In this document: piece after piece, positions 22,367 through 33,975 of the stretch | How the letters are laid out: the number at the start of each line of letters is the position of its first letter | Numbering within the stretch: the first letter of the stretch is position 1 | Source: Ophioceras dolichostomum | Lineage: Eukaryota; Ascomycota; Sordariomycetes; Magnaporthales; Ophioceraceae | Reading direction: 5' to 3' | Assembly (NCBI GenBank): GCA_003049485.1 | Contig: PYST01000153.1 | Coordinates: forward strand, 1-64,000 | Length of the DNA stretch: 64,000 bases | The notes under the pieces: generated by a model | Databases searched by the model: none | Seen by the model: only the letters and a program-made list of their open reading frames with translations | What the model was told of the DNA's origin: nothing | Position numbers and translations under genes: made by a program

Positions 22367-23122
22367 ATGGCGGCCAGTACGCACCCGGACGTGGAGATCG
22401 CGGAGCCCTCGAACGCCGCCACTCGACCGAAGTACCCACTCGGGGTTCCGAGCAAGTTCGACCCGGACGGCAATGTCCAGCCATTCCCGGGAAATACCAT
22501 CATCTCCCACCTGTCGCCCTCGAGCGAGCTATACGCGTCGCTGCTCGCCCTCCACTCGAAGCTGGAGCGCAGCCCCCTCTCCTCGCTCTTCACCCTGCTC
22601 CCCCCGTCGAGCTGGCACATGACCATCTTCGAGGGCGTCTGCGACCAGGTGCGCACGCAGCCGGGCTTCTGGCCGTCGGACCTGCCTGTCGACACCCCGC
22701 TGGAGGAGTGCACCGCCCACCTCGGCCGCAAGCTCGGGACCTTCGACCTGCAGTGCGCCCCGCCCTACCGCGTCTCGGCCACGGGGTTCGACCCGCTCGA
22801 GATCGGCATCGGGGTCACCCTACAGCTGCGCGACGCGGGCGAAGAGGCCCGGCTCCGGGCCCTGCGCGACAGGCTGGCGGATCTCCTACTGATCTGTCAC
22901 CCGCAGCACAAGGTCTACAACCTGCACCTCAGCATGGCGTACCTGCTCCGACATCTGACGGAGGGGCAGGAGGCGGAGCTGAGGCAGCTATTGGAAGGAC
23001 ACCTTGCAGGCGCTACTACTAGTGTTGTTAACTTCGAGCTTGGTGCGCCTGAGTACTGTTCGTTCGAGGACATGTTCGCATTCAAGCGGCTGTTCTATCT
23101 CCGGGACCAGGAGAGCGGATGA
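22367..23122 (+). CDS. DUF1868 protein, 2H phosphoesterase superfamily
   Basis: An intronless 251-aa protein. Two H-x-[ST] motifs, HMT in SSWHMTIFEGV (about residue 83) and HLS in VYNLHLSMAY (about residue 187), are the paired catalytic histidines of 2H phosphoesterases. The surrounding sequence, including the N-terminal YPLGVPSKFDPDGNVQPFPGNT and the RHLT after the second motif, fits the DUF1868 branch. Family members are predicted to hydrolyse or transfer 2',3'-cyclic or 2',5' phosphodiester bonds of nucleotides or RNA. The true substrate of DUF1868 proteins is unknown to me. The start has a good context (AACAATGGCG). No targeting signal is seen. Confidence 0.85.
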   Translation: MAASTHPDVEIAEPSNAATRPKYPLGVPSKFDPDGNVQPFPGNTIISHLSPSSELYASLLALHSKLERSPLSSLFTLLPPSSWHMTIFEGVCDQVRTQPGFWPSDLPVDTPLEECTAHLGRKLGTFDLQCAPPYRVSATGFDPLEIGIGVTLQLRDAGEEARLRALRDRLADLLLICHPQHKVYNLHLSMAYLLRHLTEGQEAELRQLLEGHLAGATTSVVNFELGAPEYCSFEDMFAFKRLFYLRDQESG

Positions 23123-23939
23123 TCCCTGGAGTCAGACGGACGGGTGGGATGGATGGCTCTCGCTACTGTGGTACTTCCGTTTGTCCAGCTGATGAGTGGG
23201 GGGCGGGGTAACGGCACCATTCTTGCAGAAGGGCAGTGAGGTCGAAATAAGTTAGCGGCTAGACTTGCCTAGCAAGCACAGGGTCGTTCGGGCTGTATGC
23301 TATGCCTTTGACCCGATGCATGTTGCAGATCGCTCAGAGGAAACAATGGAGGATGACATTTGATTTTCGAATGGTGCTGGCGGCCACAGTCCTGAGTGAG
23401 GGGGGCTGCGGCACTGGCGGTAGGTACCTTTACGGGCGTCTATGACCGTCTCTAACAGGAGAAAAGACGTGAGAAAGACAGCAAGTAGCTCCGAGATCAT
23501 CAATTCAGAGCAGTAAACCTTCGGAGGAATGTCGGCGTGCGTCGGTGGTGGTGTTCAACAAAAATTACCTCAGTTGAGCGCGTCCACTTCGGCTACAGTG
23601 GGGACGAAGCCTCACTGGAAGTGGAATCCCATCTGAAGCCCGAGGGCCCGTGCCAGCCCAGCCTTTGGGTGGACAGCCCCAGCAGCAAGCACCCTGTCGC
23701 CTGGGAGAGCTGCTGCTCAAGGAGGCCTGCTGTGCCGAAAACTCCATTCTTGGACCCACAACGGTGGAGGACAGCTTTGCGAGGCGGGCGGCATTTTTTC
23801 TTTTCTCACATCCGAAAACTTCCAGCCTCAACCACCGTCTTGAATTTCTCAATTCCTTCCCAATTACTCTTGGCCAGCCTCCATATCCCCCTAGGACGTC
23901 CCTTTTTCCCTTCTAGTAGCCATCCCACCCATAGCAATC
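23123..23939. other. Promoter region of mitochondrial MDH
   Basis: About 0.8 kb. The last 150 bp are C/T-rich leader-like sequence. The plus-strand frame 23537-24235 runs through the MDH start in the wrong frame and is a shadow. Confidence 0.45.
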
Positions 23940-25334
23940 ATGTTCGCCGCATCAAGAATTCAGACCCGGGCTTTCTCGGCCACGGCGAGAAATGTACGTT
24001 TTTGTTATTTATTGCCCCTGTTTTGCCCGCCGCCGGAGCTCCCCTCATTGCTGCTGCAGCTTGTGCTGCCCTGATGATCATTGCCCGATCAATGGGAGTA
24101 TGCGCAACCTGCGCTGCGTACACAGCTTCGCGGAGCTTGATGCTAACCGTTATGCGATTCTGCAGCTCTCCAAGGTCACTGTCCTCGGCGCCGCCGGTGG
24201 CATTGGCCAGCCTCTCTCTCTCCTTCTCAAGCTGAACCCGCGGGTATCCGAGCTTGCCCTGTACGACATCCGTGGCGGGCCAGGTGCGTTGTTTTTTCTT
24301 CGCGTCCGCATCTTCATCATCGCCATCAATTGTTACATATCCACGACATATCCGTCATCGTTCCCTCTGCGTGGCTTTCCCAACCCACCGAATCACCCCT
24401 TTTCTGCCTTCCTCTAGCTTAGGCCTAGCTACCTACCTAGCATGACGCATCTGCTGACGGTTCCTCTTCGTTCCGCCGTTCCGCCCCCCGTCCAGGCGTC
24501 GCCGCCGACATCTCGCACATCAACACCAGGTCCACGGTCAAGGGCTACGACCCGACGCCGACCGGCCTCGCCGCCGCGCTCAAGGGCTCCGAGGTCGTCC
24601 TCATCCCCGCCGGCGTCCCTCGCAAGCCCGGCATGACGCGCGACGACCTGTTCAACACCAACGCCTCCATCGTCCGCGACCTGGCCAAGGCCTGCGCCGA
24701 GTCGTGCCCCGAGGCTAAGATCCTGGTGATCAGCAACCCGGTCAACAGCACGGTGCCCATCTGCGCCGAGGTGTTCAAGGCGCGCGGCGTCTACAACCCC
24801 AAGAAGCTGTTCGGCGTTACCACGCTGGACGTCGTGCGCGCCTCGCGCTTCGTCTCGGAGCTCAAGGGCTCCGACCCCAAGGACGAGAACATCGTCGTCG
24901 TCGGGGGGCACAGCGGCGTCACCATCGTGCCGCTCTTCAGCCAGAGCAAGCACCCGGAGCTCTCGTCCAACGAGGAGCTGGTCAAGCGCGTGCAGTTCGG
25001 CGGCGACGAGGTCGTCAAGGCCAAGGACGGCGCCGGCTCCGCCACGCTGTCCATGGCCATGGCCGGCGCCCGCATGGCCGAGTCCGTCCTGCGCGCCGCC
25101 CAGGGCGAGAAAGGCGTCGTCGAGCCCACCTTCGTCGACTCGCCCCTGTACAAGGACCAGGGCATCGAGTTCTTCAGCTCCAGGGTCGAGCTGGGCCCCA
25201 ACGGCGTCGAGAAGATCCTGCCCATCGGCGAGGTCGACGCCGTCGAGGAGGGCCTGCTCGAGGCCTGCATCGGCGACCTGAAGAAGAACATCGAGAAGGG
25301 TGTTGCCTTCGTTGCCTCCAACCCCGGCAAATAA
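23940..25334 (+). CDS. Malate dehydrogenase, mitochondrial
   Basis: A 336-aa NAD-dependent malate dehydrogenase of the TCA cycle. Exons: 23940-23993, 24166-24283 and 24496-25334, all GT-AG and in phase. Exon 1 encodes only the presequence MFAASRIQTRAFSATARN, an Arg/Ser/Ala-rich matrix-targeting peptide, so splicing joins targeting signal to enzyme. Exon 2 opens the Rossmann fold (VTVLGAAGGIGQPLSLLLK). Substrate-binding arginine lies in AGVPRKPGMTRDDLF, the NAD-binding SNPVNSTVPI follows, and the catalytic His is in GGHSGVTIVP (about residue 196). A classic gene, with intron 2 ending in a CCTA tract followed by a pyrimidine run. Confidence 0.96.
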
Positions 25335-25840
25335 GAATGTCGTTCCAGATCGGTTGGAGCCAACGAAGCTTGGTAGGAGGGGAAAACGAGAAGGACGAAG
25401 GAGAGGTAGCGGGCGGGTGGGTGAGAGGGGAGGGAGATATACGTGGTCGCATTTAGATCTCCAAAAGAAATGCCAATTAGACGTCTGCCTACGTAGGTAC
25501 CTACTAGTCGACTGGATTGGATTGTACCATACAACAATTCGAATTCGATACTCCTTGTTATCCCTTCCTATCTCACCTCAGATCTCGTGTGCCCCTTGAA
25601 TCTCTCTCTGATGCTTGGACCTCTGATGAATCATGTGGGTGTGACTGACTAGGGGTCCATGAGATATGAGAGCCCCTTCACTTACACCTTATTTCACGCC
25701 TAAAATAAACGACGAAGCGATCATTGATTCGGAGGCGGCGGTATGAAGTGGGCGTAATTGCTTTATTCTCATCCGTTATACACCAGCCTATATGCAACCT
25801 GTCCACCGAACATCCGTCTATCATACCTCTACTCGTGACC
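25335..25840. other. Convergent 3' intergenic region
   Basis: About 500 bp between the 3' ends of MDH and the P5A ATPase. It must hold both terminators. Nothing else is seen. Confidence 0.6.
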
Positions 25841-28800
25841 TCACCGCTGGCGGATCTGACCCTGGGCCTGGGCCTGGCCCTGGCCCTGAACGGGTTTTTG
25901 CACGCCCCAACGCTCGGCTAATTCTTGCCTCTTCTCCTGCATCTTACGCTCGTACTCCTCAACCTGCGCCATGCGCTTCTTCTCTTCCTCCTCCATCCTA
26001 GCCTTCAGCTCCGCCTCCTTGCGGACGCGCTCACGCTCGAGCTGGTCCGGCCGGCGCTCGGCGATGTCGCGCGCCTTGAGGTCGCTGAAGAGGTACTTGA
26101 ACACGACCTCGATGGCCCAGCATGCCGCGTAGTCTCCGACCATCACCGCGGTGAGGGTCTGCCTAAAGTCCGCGGTGAAGGGCACGAGCTTCATCTGCTG
26201 GTTCAGCTCCGGGATGAACTCGGTCGAGCAGGCGAAGGCGATGCCGGTGACGCCCAGGATGCCCCAGTACATTCCGCGGTTCTCTGAGATGGACTCACGG
26301 AAGGGTCGGCCCTGGTAGTTGATGGCGAAAGTGCTAATTTGTTGAATCAACTGCAGCAGGTAGACGGCACTATTCAGCAGCGACGGAGAGAATTCGGCCT
26401 CGAGATCCACGATTTCGGAGCGTCTTTGGAGAGAGAGAAATAGCATAAGTTAGTGATGAAGCAACAGGAACACCGAAGGTTAGGGCACTCAGGGGTGGGG
26501 GAACGCACGGTTCGATCGCGTCGCAGTAGTTGGCGATGTAGATCAGAGTAGCGATATGCACAGCAAACTGTCCAAGAATCGAGCCAATGATGTAGAAGTT
26601 GAAGATGTTAGGCTGCGGGCGCTCCTTCGATAGGCCCTCGACCGACCGAGCTCGGGAGATGGAGAGGAAGCACACGCTCATGAGCATGCCGCTAATCGTG
26701 TACTGCCCGTCGCCGAACTTGATGCCCTCCAGGTACAGCACACTCAGGCTGTAGGCGGTGATGAGACAGTTGAGCGCAAGAATCTTATACATCTGGATGG
26801 TCGCCACCAGCGTGCACCGGCCCTGGCGAATGATGTTGGGGATCGCGATCACGTTTCGGAGCTTGCTCGTGAAGGGCGCGGCGACGGAGGCGTCTCCCAG
26901 CTTCAGAGACGGGGGCTCGTCGTCGCCCAGCTCGCCTTCGAGCATGGAAGCCGTGAGCTTGTCGGCGAGACCAGCGGCCCTCTTGGTCGCCTCAGCCTGC
27001 TTGGCGCGGCGCGGATCTTGCTTCGCCAGCTGTTGCTGGGCAGCATTACCAGCGGCGGCCGAGACGGCGTCGACGGCAGCGTACCCGCTGGCCTTAGCTA
27101 GCTCGGCAACTGTGACGCCCTTGATCGTGGCCTCGCGCTCCATCGCCGTCATGTAATGGGGATTCGTCGGCCCAGGAGGGTAGAGGTGAGCGATCATGAC
27201 AGGCACCGGAGGCGCCGGCTGGTTGAAACGCCGCATCAGGTCGATCTGCTTTTGGTACATCTCCTTCATCCTCTCGTTGCGTGAGTATTCGGCGATGCGT
27301 TGGAGGTCCTTAGGCGTGCCGTTGAGAAGCGCGACGCCGATGTGCGCCTGCTTGAGAGCTCCCACGTCGTTTGTGCCGTCACCCGCCATGAGGGTGTAGT
27401 AGCCCATGTCCTTCAGACCCAACAAAATCTCCTCCTTCTGCTTGGGGGACACACGAGCATAGACCCACGTGTGCCGAAGCAGCTGCTTGAAGCCGGGATG
27501 GTCTCGGAACTTGGCCAGCGCGTAGCCCGTCACACAGATGTCGTTCGAGTTCAGAATCTTCGTCTCAATGGGTTTCGACGGATCGACCGGGATATGAATC
27601 TTTTCGTCCACGCTGTGCCAGACCAGCTTGTCGCCGTTATCGTTGTGCTCGGGGGCATCCAGAATGAGGACATCACGATCCACAATGTCCACCTCGCGGG
27701 CAACGTGGACGGCCGTCAGGGGGTTATCGCCCGTGATCATGACCACGCGGTGGCTGCTCTCATTCAGCATCTGGACAGCCTGCTTGGCGTCCTCCTTCAA
27801 GGGGCAGTGCAAGACCAGGAAACCAGCAAATTCAAGGCCAGCCTCGACGTTCTCCCGCTTAAGGTCGTTGATCTTGCTGGCCGCCAGTTCGCCGTCACCG
27901 GTGAGCTGCTTATACGCCAGGGCAAGCACGCGCGAGCCTCGGCGGGTGAAGTATTTGTAGGTCTCCTCGTAGTCGGCCGGCACCTTCACCAACATCTTCA
28001 TGATGGTTTCCGGCGCGCCCTTGACGCCAACAAAGGTGCCCTGAAGCTTGCGACCGGTCTTGTCCTTACCATGAACGGTGGCAACGGAGCTCTGGCGCTT
28101 GAGCGCGGACGAGAACTGGAACCGGCGCTTGATCTGGACAGTGCCGGTAGTTCCGCCGTTAGATGCTGCAGCGGCGGTGTGAGAGAGAATATCGTTCTTC
28201 CCAAGGCCCCATCCCAGTGCTGTCAGAGTCGCCTTCTCCATCGGGTCGCCCACGATCTCGCCCTCATCGAGCTTGACAAGCGCATGGGCGGTCGCCAGCA
28301 CCAGCGTTGTCTCGAGGCCAGCAGAGTGGACGGGGGTCATGTTGCTGTGGGCCCCATCCGACTCCCGCGGTGTGTCGGTTCCGGAGTGGCCGAGTCCGAG
28401 GCCTGCGATGCCCTCCACCACAAGGTCCTCGCCTGTCAGGGTCCCGGTCTTGTCAAAGCAGGCTACATCGATGCGTCCACCGAATGGGATGCGGAAAGGC
28501 TCGGTGCAGAAAATAGCGAACTTGGCAAGCGCGGCCAAGCTGGTGTTCACGGCGAGACTGAGCTCCATCGGCAGCTCGGGAGGTACGACGCTGGTAACGA
28601 TGAGGATGCAGTCTAGCAGCAACTTAGATCGCTTGCGGTCCCTGCGAACGCCCTCGTCCCAGACGTACCATGAGGCGGCGATGGCGAAGACAAGAAGGAA
28701 CAGAATGAAGAGGAGAGCCTCAAAGTTGTTGGCCGACACGCGCTCGGTCGAATAGATCATTGTCCGGACAAGGCTGCCCTGGGACGTCTCGAACCCGGTC

Positions 28801-30103
28801 TTGGTGATAATGGCCATGGCCCCATTGTCCGGCGGAGGGGGGACACCCGATGCTGCATTGGGTCGCGCATCTTCAGCTGTGCCATGGGTAATCTGTAGCA
28901 CCTTAGTTCCGCCCCAGAGGAAGGAGTTCTTATCAAGACCTTCAGGCTCGAGAAGGGCGTCACCGGGTCGGAGCTGGATGGACTCCTTTAGCAGGGGCGT
29001 GCTCTCGCCGGAAAGCATGGCCTCGTTGACGATAGCAGTGCCCTCCACCAAGATCATGTCGCAGGCCACGCCTCCGTCCTCCTTGGATCGGGAAACGGAA
29101 ACCAGGTCTCCGGGTACGAGCTTGTCGCTCTGCACCTCGACCCAACTCCCGAGACGGTATACCCACATGTCGTACGGCTTCAGGCTCATGCCGCGGAACT
29201 CGTTCAGGGTACGCTGGCGCTGCCAGACAACAGTGCTCTCGAAGGCCACTAGCATGAACAGGGTGAACAACGAGTAGTACCAGTAGTCGTCCAGCATCCA
29301 AAGCCCGACGCAAAACACCTGGAACACGAAGAACGGCGCGACGGCATGTTCCTTGAAGAGTTCGGTGAATGAAGGGACCGGAATATCAAATGTGTTTGTT
29401 CCGTAGTGCTGCTCGATCCTGGTCAGCTCGGTGGCGCTGGGAATGCCCTTGGAAAGCTGGAAATGGCGGAGCTTGGGCTTGGGCTCGGCATCGATGTCGA
29501 AAGACAGGGTCCCGAACGCTTTCTTCGCGGGGTCGTAGAGGAAACGGCGCTTTTGGAAAAGGAAGGAAACATTCGTCTTGCCTCCAACCTACAGAGAGAG
29601 CGCGCGGGCGGATATTCGCGTCCCTGTTAGCAAGTCGACGGCGACTGGGCGCAAGAGAGAATGGGGTAGCCCTGTCCAAGCGTGGGACGGGAGGGCGTAG
29701 GAGGCGGGGGGAGGAAGGGAGGTTGAACCTGATCGCGGTCAATTTTGCAGATATCGGCAGAGCCGGCATTAGCGACAGGAATCAGCTTGATCAGCTCGGC
29801 CTCCTCGACGGACCGCGCCTTTACGGCAGTGAATAGCGCCCTCAGGTTGACGCTCCAGTGTGTGCTGAGCCAGGCCAGACTCTGAAAAGTGACGATGGTC
29901 CCGACCCAGACAAAAGTCCACTCCGGCGCACCGATGTAGGTGTCGTAAAGCTCCGAGCTTAGGTAGAACCCGAGGAAGACGGGCCATATTATCGCGAATG
30001 GCCAGACATAGGCGTGGTAATGGCGGGGCAGCGACTTCAGGAGCTGGGCCGACTTGATCTGTGAGTTGTCCACCAGAGGGGGCGGCGATGGCGAAGGCGC
30101 CAT
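25841..30103 (-). CDS. spf1: P5A-type ATPase, Spf1/ATP13A1 family
   Basis: A P5A P-type ATPase of the endoplasmic reticulum. Known members (yeast Spf1, human ATP13A1) extract mis-inserted transmembrane helices. Minus-strand exons: 30103-29729, 29588-26509 and 26423-25841, giving 1345 aa. The N-terminus has two membrane segments (HAYVWPFAIIWPVFLGFYL and the next). Signatures: PPELPMELSLAVN in helix 4 (diagnostic of P5A), DKTGTLTG with the phosphorylated Asp near residue 504, MITGDNPLTAVHVA and MAGDGTNDVGALKQAHIG. The C-terminal tail is a charged coiled coil (EEEEKKRMAQVEEYERKMQEKRQ) ending in a Gln/Gly-rich stretch. Intron 1 has an atypical 5' site (GTTCAA) but a perfect branch site (TGCTAACAG) and CTGTAG 3' end. 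It diverges from the antiporter gene at 30544. Confidence 0.94.
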
Positions 30104-30543
30104 TTTGCCTTGCTGCCTCTTCTCCTTCTCCTTCTCCTTCTCGCCTCTCCCTGGGTCTCTCTGGGCCCGTATGGTGGTATCGTCGACCGTTTTGAGCAGA
30201 AATGTGATAAAAAAGAGACACCGAAAGTTACGGAGTACAAGCAATGCGGACCGTGGTCGAGGGTCGAGGGCGTCGAAGAATGGGCCAAAAGTCGTGGAGT
30301 GACGAGATTCGCGTTGTTTAAATCTGTACTTTTTGAATGGCCAGGGTTTGGCTCCGCCACCACGGTTGCGGCACCATCAGTGTGCACGGACCACCACGCG
30401 ACACCGGATCTATGGACTGACGTCAACCTGAACCGAGTCGACTTTTCCTTCCGGTTCCGACGGTCCGCGTTGAGTCTCGGATTCTTGGAGTTAATTACTA
30501 GAATTTTCAAAGTTTTGCTTCACGCTGTAGCTCGGATTCGGGC
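30104..30543. promoter_or_regulatory. Divergent promoter, spf1 and antiporter
   Basis: Only about 440 bp separate the two start codons. A purine/pyrimidine microsatellite (TTCTCC repeats) in the spf1 leader lies at about 30118-30147. Shared regulation is possible but not shown. Confidence 0.45.
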
Positions 30544-32397
30544 ATGTCTTCGCCCCATGATGGCTTTCTAGAGTATCATGAGCCTAGCAGTACGTTGAAA
30601 ACTCATCAATCCATTGACACAAATGCGGCGTGCAATGTGGTAGCCGATACAATGAAACTAACTATGGCTGCATTTTTTTCATCCGACAGTCATCAGCCTC
30701 CTCACCCTGATTTCTTTCTTCATCATACTCTGCTTCGCTGAGTGGAGTTTTGATAAAATATGCGGCGCCGGACTCGTTGGCCAAATTGTGGCTGGGATGC
30801 TCTATGGCATCCCAGTTGGCAACATCCTCCTCCAGGAATGGCAAGAGACCTTCGTAGCGCTGGGATATCTCGGCCTCATATTGATTATTTTCGAAGGTCT
30901 GCAGAGGGGAACCGTGATGATATCACCATTTGCTCCTCCTCCTTGAGCAGTCCCAAATCTGATGGCGCCTAACATGTTCTAACAGGGGGCTTGACTATGA
31001 GATTGGACCTGATGAGGGAGAACTTCTTTCTCAGTCTCTGTGCCACCGCGGTCGGCATTTTGACGCCCATCGCTCTATGCTTCGCGCTGTTGTATACGGG
31101 GTTCTCTCATGGTTAGTGCTCGACATTACACCCAAAACGGAGTATGGCTAAGTTGAGGATTGAGGGACTCTAGGGGCTCTCGAGACTTTCATTGTCGCCG
31201 CCGCGCTATCCTCTACCTCTATCGGGACCACATTTGTAGTCCTCAAAGGAGCGGCGACTGATATCGACTTCTCCGTTACTCGGGTGGGCGTGGTCCTGAC
31301 AAGCGCCGCTCTCTTCGACGACATCTGTGGTCTCATCATGGTGAGCATCATACAAAATCTGGCCGCCTTCCAGACGGGCGAGAACGTCAACATTGGCTGG
31401 CTCATCGGGAGGCCCGTCGTTGCGAGCATCTGCATTGGGCTGGTGCCTCCACTCCTAGCCAAATTCGTGGTCGCGCCACCGTACCGACACTACCTCGAGC
31501 CCCTGCTAGGTCGATTCGGTGCCGGTGCTTTCATGATGTTTGCAGTGATGATCCTTTGCGCCTTCATCACAGTTGCAAGCTACGTTGGAGCCTCCGTCTT
31601 GTTCGGTGCTTTCATGGCTGGTACTTTCTTGAGCGCTCTTCCTGATGGCTCAGGGGCTCGGCCTGCAGTCGATGCTGGTGAGGCTAGAGATCTGAGATTT
31701 GCTGGTGCGTTTGAAAGATACGCTTCCAAACCACAGCAGTTCATCTTGCAGCCGCTATTTTTCTCCAGCATTGGGTTCTCCATCCCTTTCACAAGGCTCT
31801 GGACCGCGGAGGCTGTCTGGAAGGGACTCACATTCTCGGTCCTAATGTTTATTGGAAAGGTTAGTGAACATTGGTGAAACCGTTCATGCCCTCGAAGCCG
31901 ACACTCTTTGCCAGAGCGATACGGATGATGCTGACAGCTCTCACGTCCAGCTCGCTGTGGGTATCTGCATTCCCCTCTGCACTCTTTTCTCCAGCCTGGG
32001 AACCAAGGCCCGCACTCGAACAAGAGCACTGAGGGCCACCTGGTTTCCTTCATTGCTCCTTGGCTGTGGCATGGTCGCCAGAGGCGAGATTGGTCTGCTC
32101 ATCATCCAGATTGGTCTAAACCAAACCCCTTTCCTCTCCGAAAAGGTGTTCATCATCGCGGTATGGGCCATTGTGCTCAATACGGTTGTAGGACCGCTTA
32201 TGGTTGGCGTCTTGGTGAGGCTGCATGGTATCCAGATTGCCCAGGACCAATTTTGGGGCACTCGGGGACAAATGCCAAACGAGGAAGATGCTTCGACCTC
32301 GGTAGCCTCTCATGAAGGCCAAGAACTGGCAACAAGCACCGCATTGGCATCGATGACGGCATCAATACCGCCGACGGCCAGACTCCCTAACTCCTGA
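30544..32397 (+). CDS. CPA2-type cation/H+ antiporter (five exons)
   Basis: A 503-aa Na+/H+ exchanger-domain membrane protein related to KefB/NapA-type antiporters, exchanging Na+ or K+ for protons. Exons: 30544-30589, 30690-30896, 30986-31111, 31174-31859 and 31951-32397; all joints are GT-AG and in phase. Exon 1 is a 15-residue cytoplasmic head ending YHEPS. The following exons encode about 12 membrane segments, including LGYLGLILIIFEGGLTMR, SSTSIGTTFVVLKG, the ion-binding Asp pair in SAALFDDICGLIMV, and GCGMVARGEIGLLI near the end. The C-terminal tail is Ser/Thr-rich and cytosolic. The last intron (31860-31949) is confirmed by the match of FIGK to LAVGICIPLC across it. Its cation and membrane location are not determinable here. 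Confidence 0.85.
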
Positions 32398-32523
32398 CCA
32401 CGCCGAAGTCCATACGCGACAGCCAAGCAGAATTAAAATTTACCATCACCACTGGCCATTCCGCGATGGCATTGCACACGTCCTGGTATCCTAAGCCCAT
32501 AGCCCCCGACTACCTCATCGGGC

Positions 32524-33975
32524 TCAGCCAATCTTGAAGGTTGACCCGATTTCGCCAGTCTTGATGTTCGAGAACTTCACCTGTGTCCACGGCGCCTCCT
32601 TGATGGTGTTCTCGGGTTTGCCAGTTCCCGCGGCGCAAGGGCCTCTCCCAGAGCCGAGGTCGGTTTCTGGGTTGGCGTCGACGGGAAATGTCCCGTCCAA
32701 CCACTTCATGTTCGAGCCGGCGTCGTCCCAGATGCTCATGGCCAGTACCATACCACGATCGAGTGCTTCTCCCATCGCCTTCATTCCTCCCTGGTTCTCG
32801 AACGCGTTGACCCCACCAAACGCCTTCTTGAGTTTCGAGCAAACCTCATCCGTCAGGCTGTTGGTCTTGTCCAGCCCAGGCACCTGGGCGAGCGCGTTCT
32901 CGATCAGCTTCCCATCCTGCAGGTAGAGTCGCCTGATCTCGCGCAGATCGCCCGTCGAGTTGCCCGTCGTCGTCAGGAACTGCGTCACCACGGTGAACTT
33001 GCGGCGCGTGTCAAGGGTGGCGTTCGGGCTGTAGAAGGCATGCGAGCCCATGCGATACGGATTGAAGTCGCACCCGTCCTTGTCGCAAACGCCCGAGTAT
33101 CGGTTTGTGTTGCCACACAACGCTCCAGAGCATTTGTACACTGCGGTCACGTTGCAGGGATGTGGCGTGTACGCTGTGGCGGCGCTGTTCGCCTCCCAGA
33201 TGTCCATCTCGTTGCAGCACGCTCCCGATCCTCCCAGATTCGCCTATGGGGAGAGGTGGGTGTTAGTCAGGGGCTGTTGGCCAGCCAGACAGTCCATGAG
33301 TGGAGAACTTCCAGACCCGCACGGCAAGATGGATGTTTGTTAAGTTCTCACCTCTCCGTTGATAAATGGAGGACTCGGGCACTGTGCGTCGCAGTAACCC
33401 GTTCCATATCCCGCTCCCGCAGGGTTGAGCTCGCTCTTGCCACCATCCGCGAGCATCTCACTGAAGTAAAGAGCTCCGTTGGTCCCGCAAGGCAGCTTGC
33501 TCACGTCGACATCAAAGGTGAACTCCTTGTTCAGGAGTGAGAATATATCGTACGTCGACCCGTTCGCCAGCAGGTATACCCTTGGAGACGACATTTGAAT
33601 GCCCTGTGTTTTGTTGACGTAAAGGGTCAAGGTCAACTCGCTGCCATTGGTATAAATCCCATAGGAGCTGTAGTCGACCCCTTCCAGGGCACAGTTCTGT
33701 GCGCACGTCTTCGCATCCGGACACAGGGCGGGACTCAAACGATTCGTCTTGCAGTTCTCTGTGCCGTTGACGGTATGTAACCAGCGGTAGTCAGAGTCGA
33801 GCACCACAGAGGTGCTTTTCTCCACGCAACCATTCTTGATGGTGCATTCCCAGCTCGGAAGCTTGGGGTGAGTCTCTGGCGTCAGCTTGCCAACTTGCTG
33901 CCCAAAGGCTGCCGTCGACAGCACAGCTGCCAGAATGAGGCCCGACGCAGTGGGATGGTGAATCATGGCTGCCAT
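32524..33975 (-). CDS. GH7 cellulase (cellobiohydrolase/endoglucanase type)
   Basis: A secreted glycoside hydrolase family 7 enzyme that cleaves cellulose beta-1,4 links with retention. Minus-strand exons: 33975-33352 and 33243-32524 (447 aa). A signal peptide (TASGLILAAVLSTAAFGQQ) is followed by KLTPETHPKLPSWECTIKNG, the classic mature N-terminus. CDAQCPSPPFINGE and GACCNEMDIWEANS carry the catalytic triad Glu220-Asp222-Glu225. MGEALDRGMVLAMSIWDD and the GEIGST end are also canonical. There is no cellulose-binding module or linker; the protein ends with the catalytic domain. Sequence alone does not settle exo versus endo mode. The segment NMKWLDGTFPVDANPE resembles cellobiohydrolases. An ATG at 34035 is in frame, but 33975 (or 33966) gives a better signal peptide. 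Confidence 0.93.

Noticed and set aside
27300..28616. 438-codon plus-strand frame opposite spf1
   Set aside because: Complementary shadow of the P5A ATPase, with no domain of its own.
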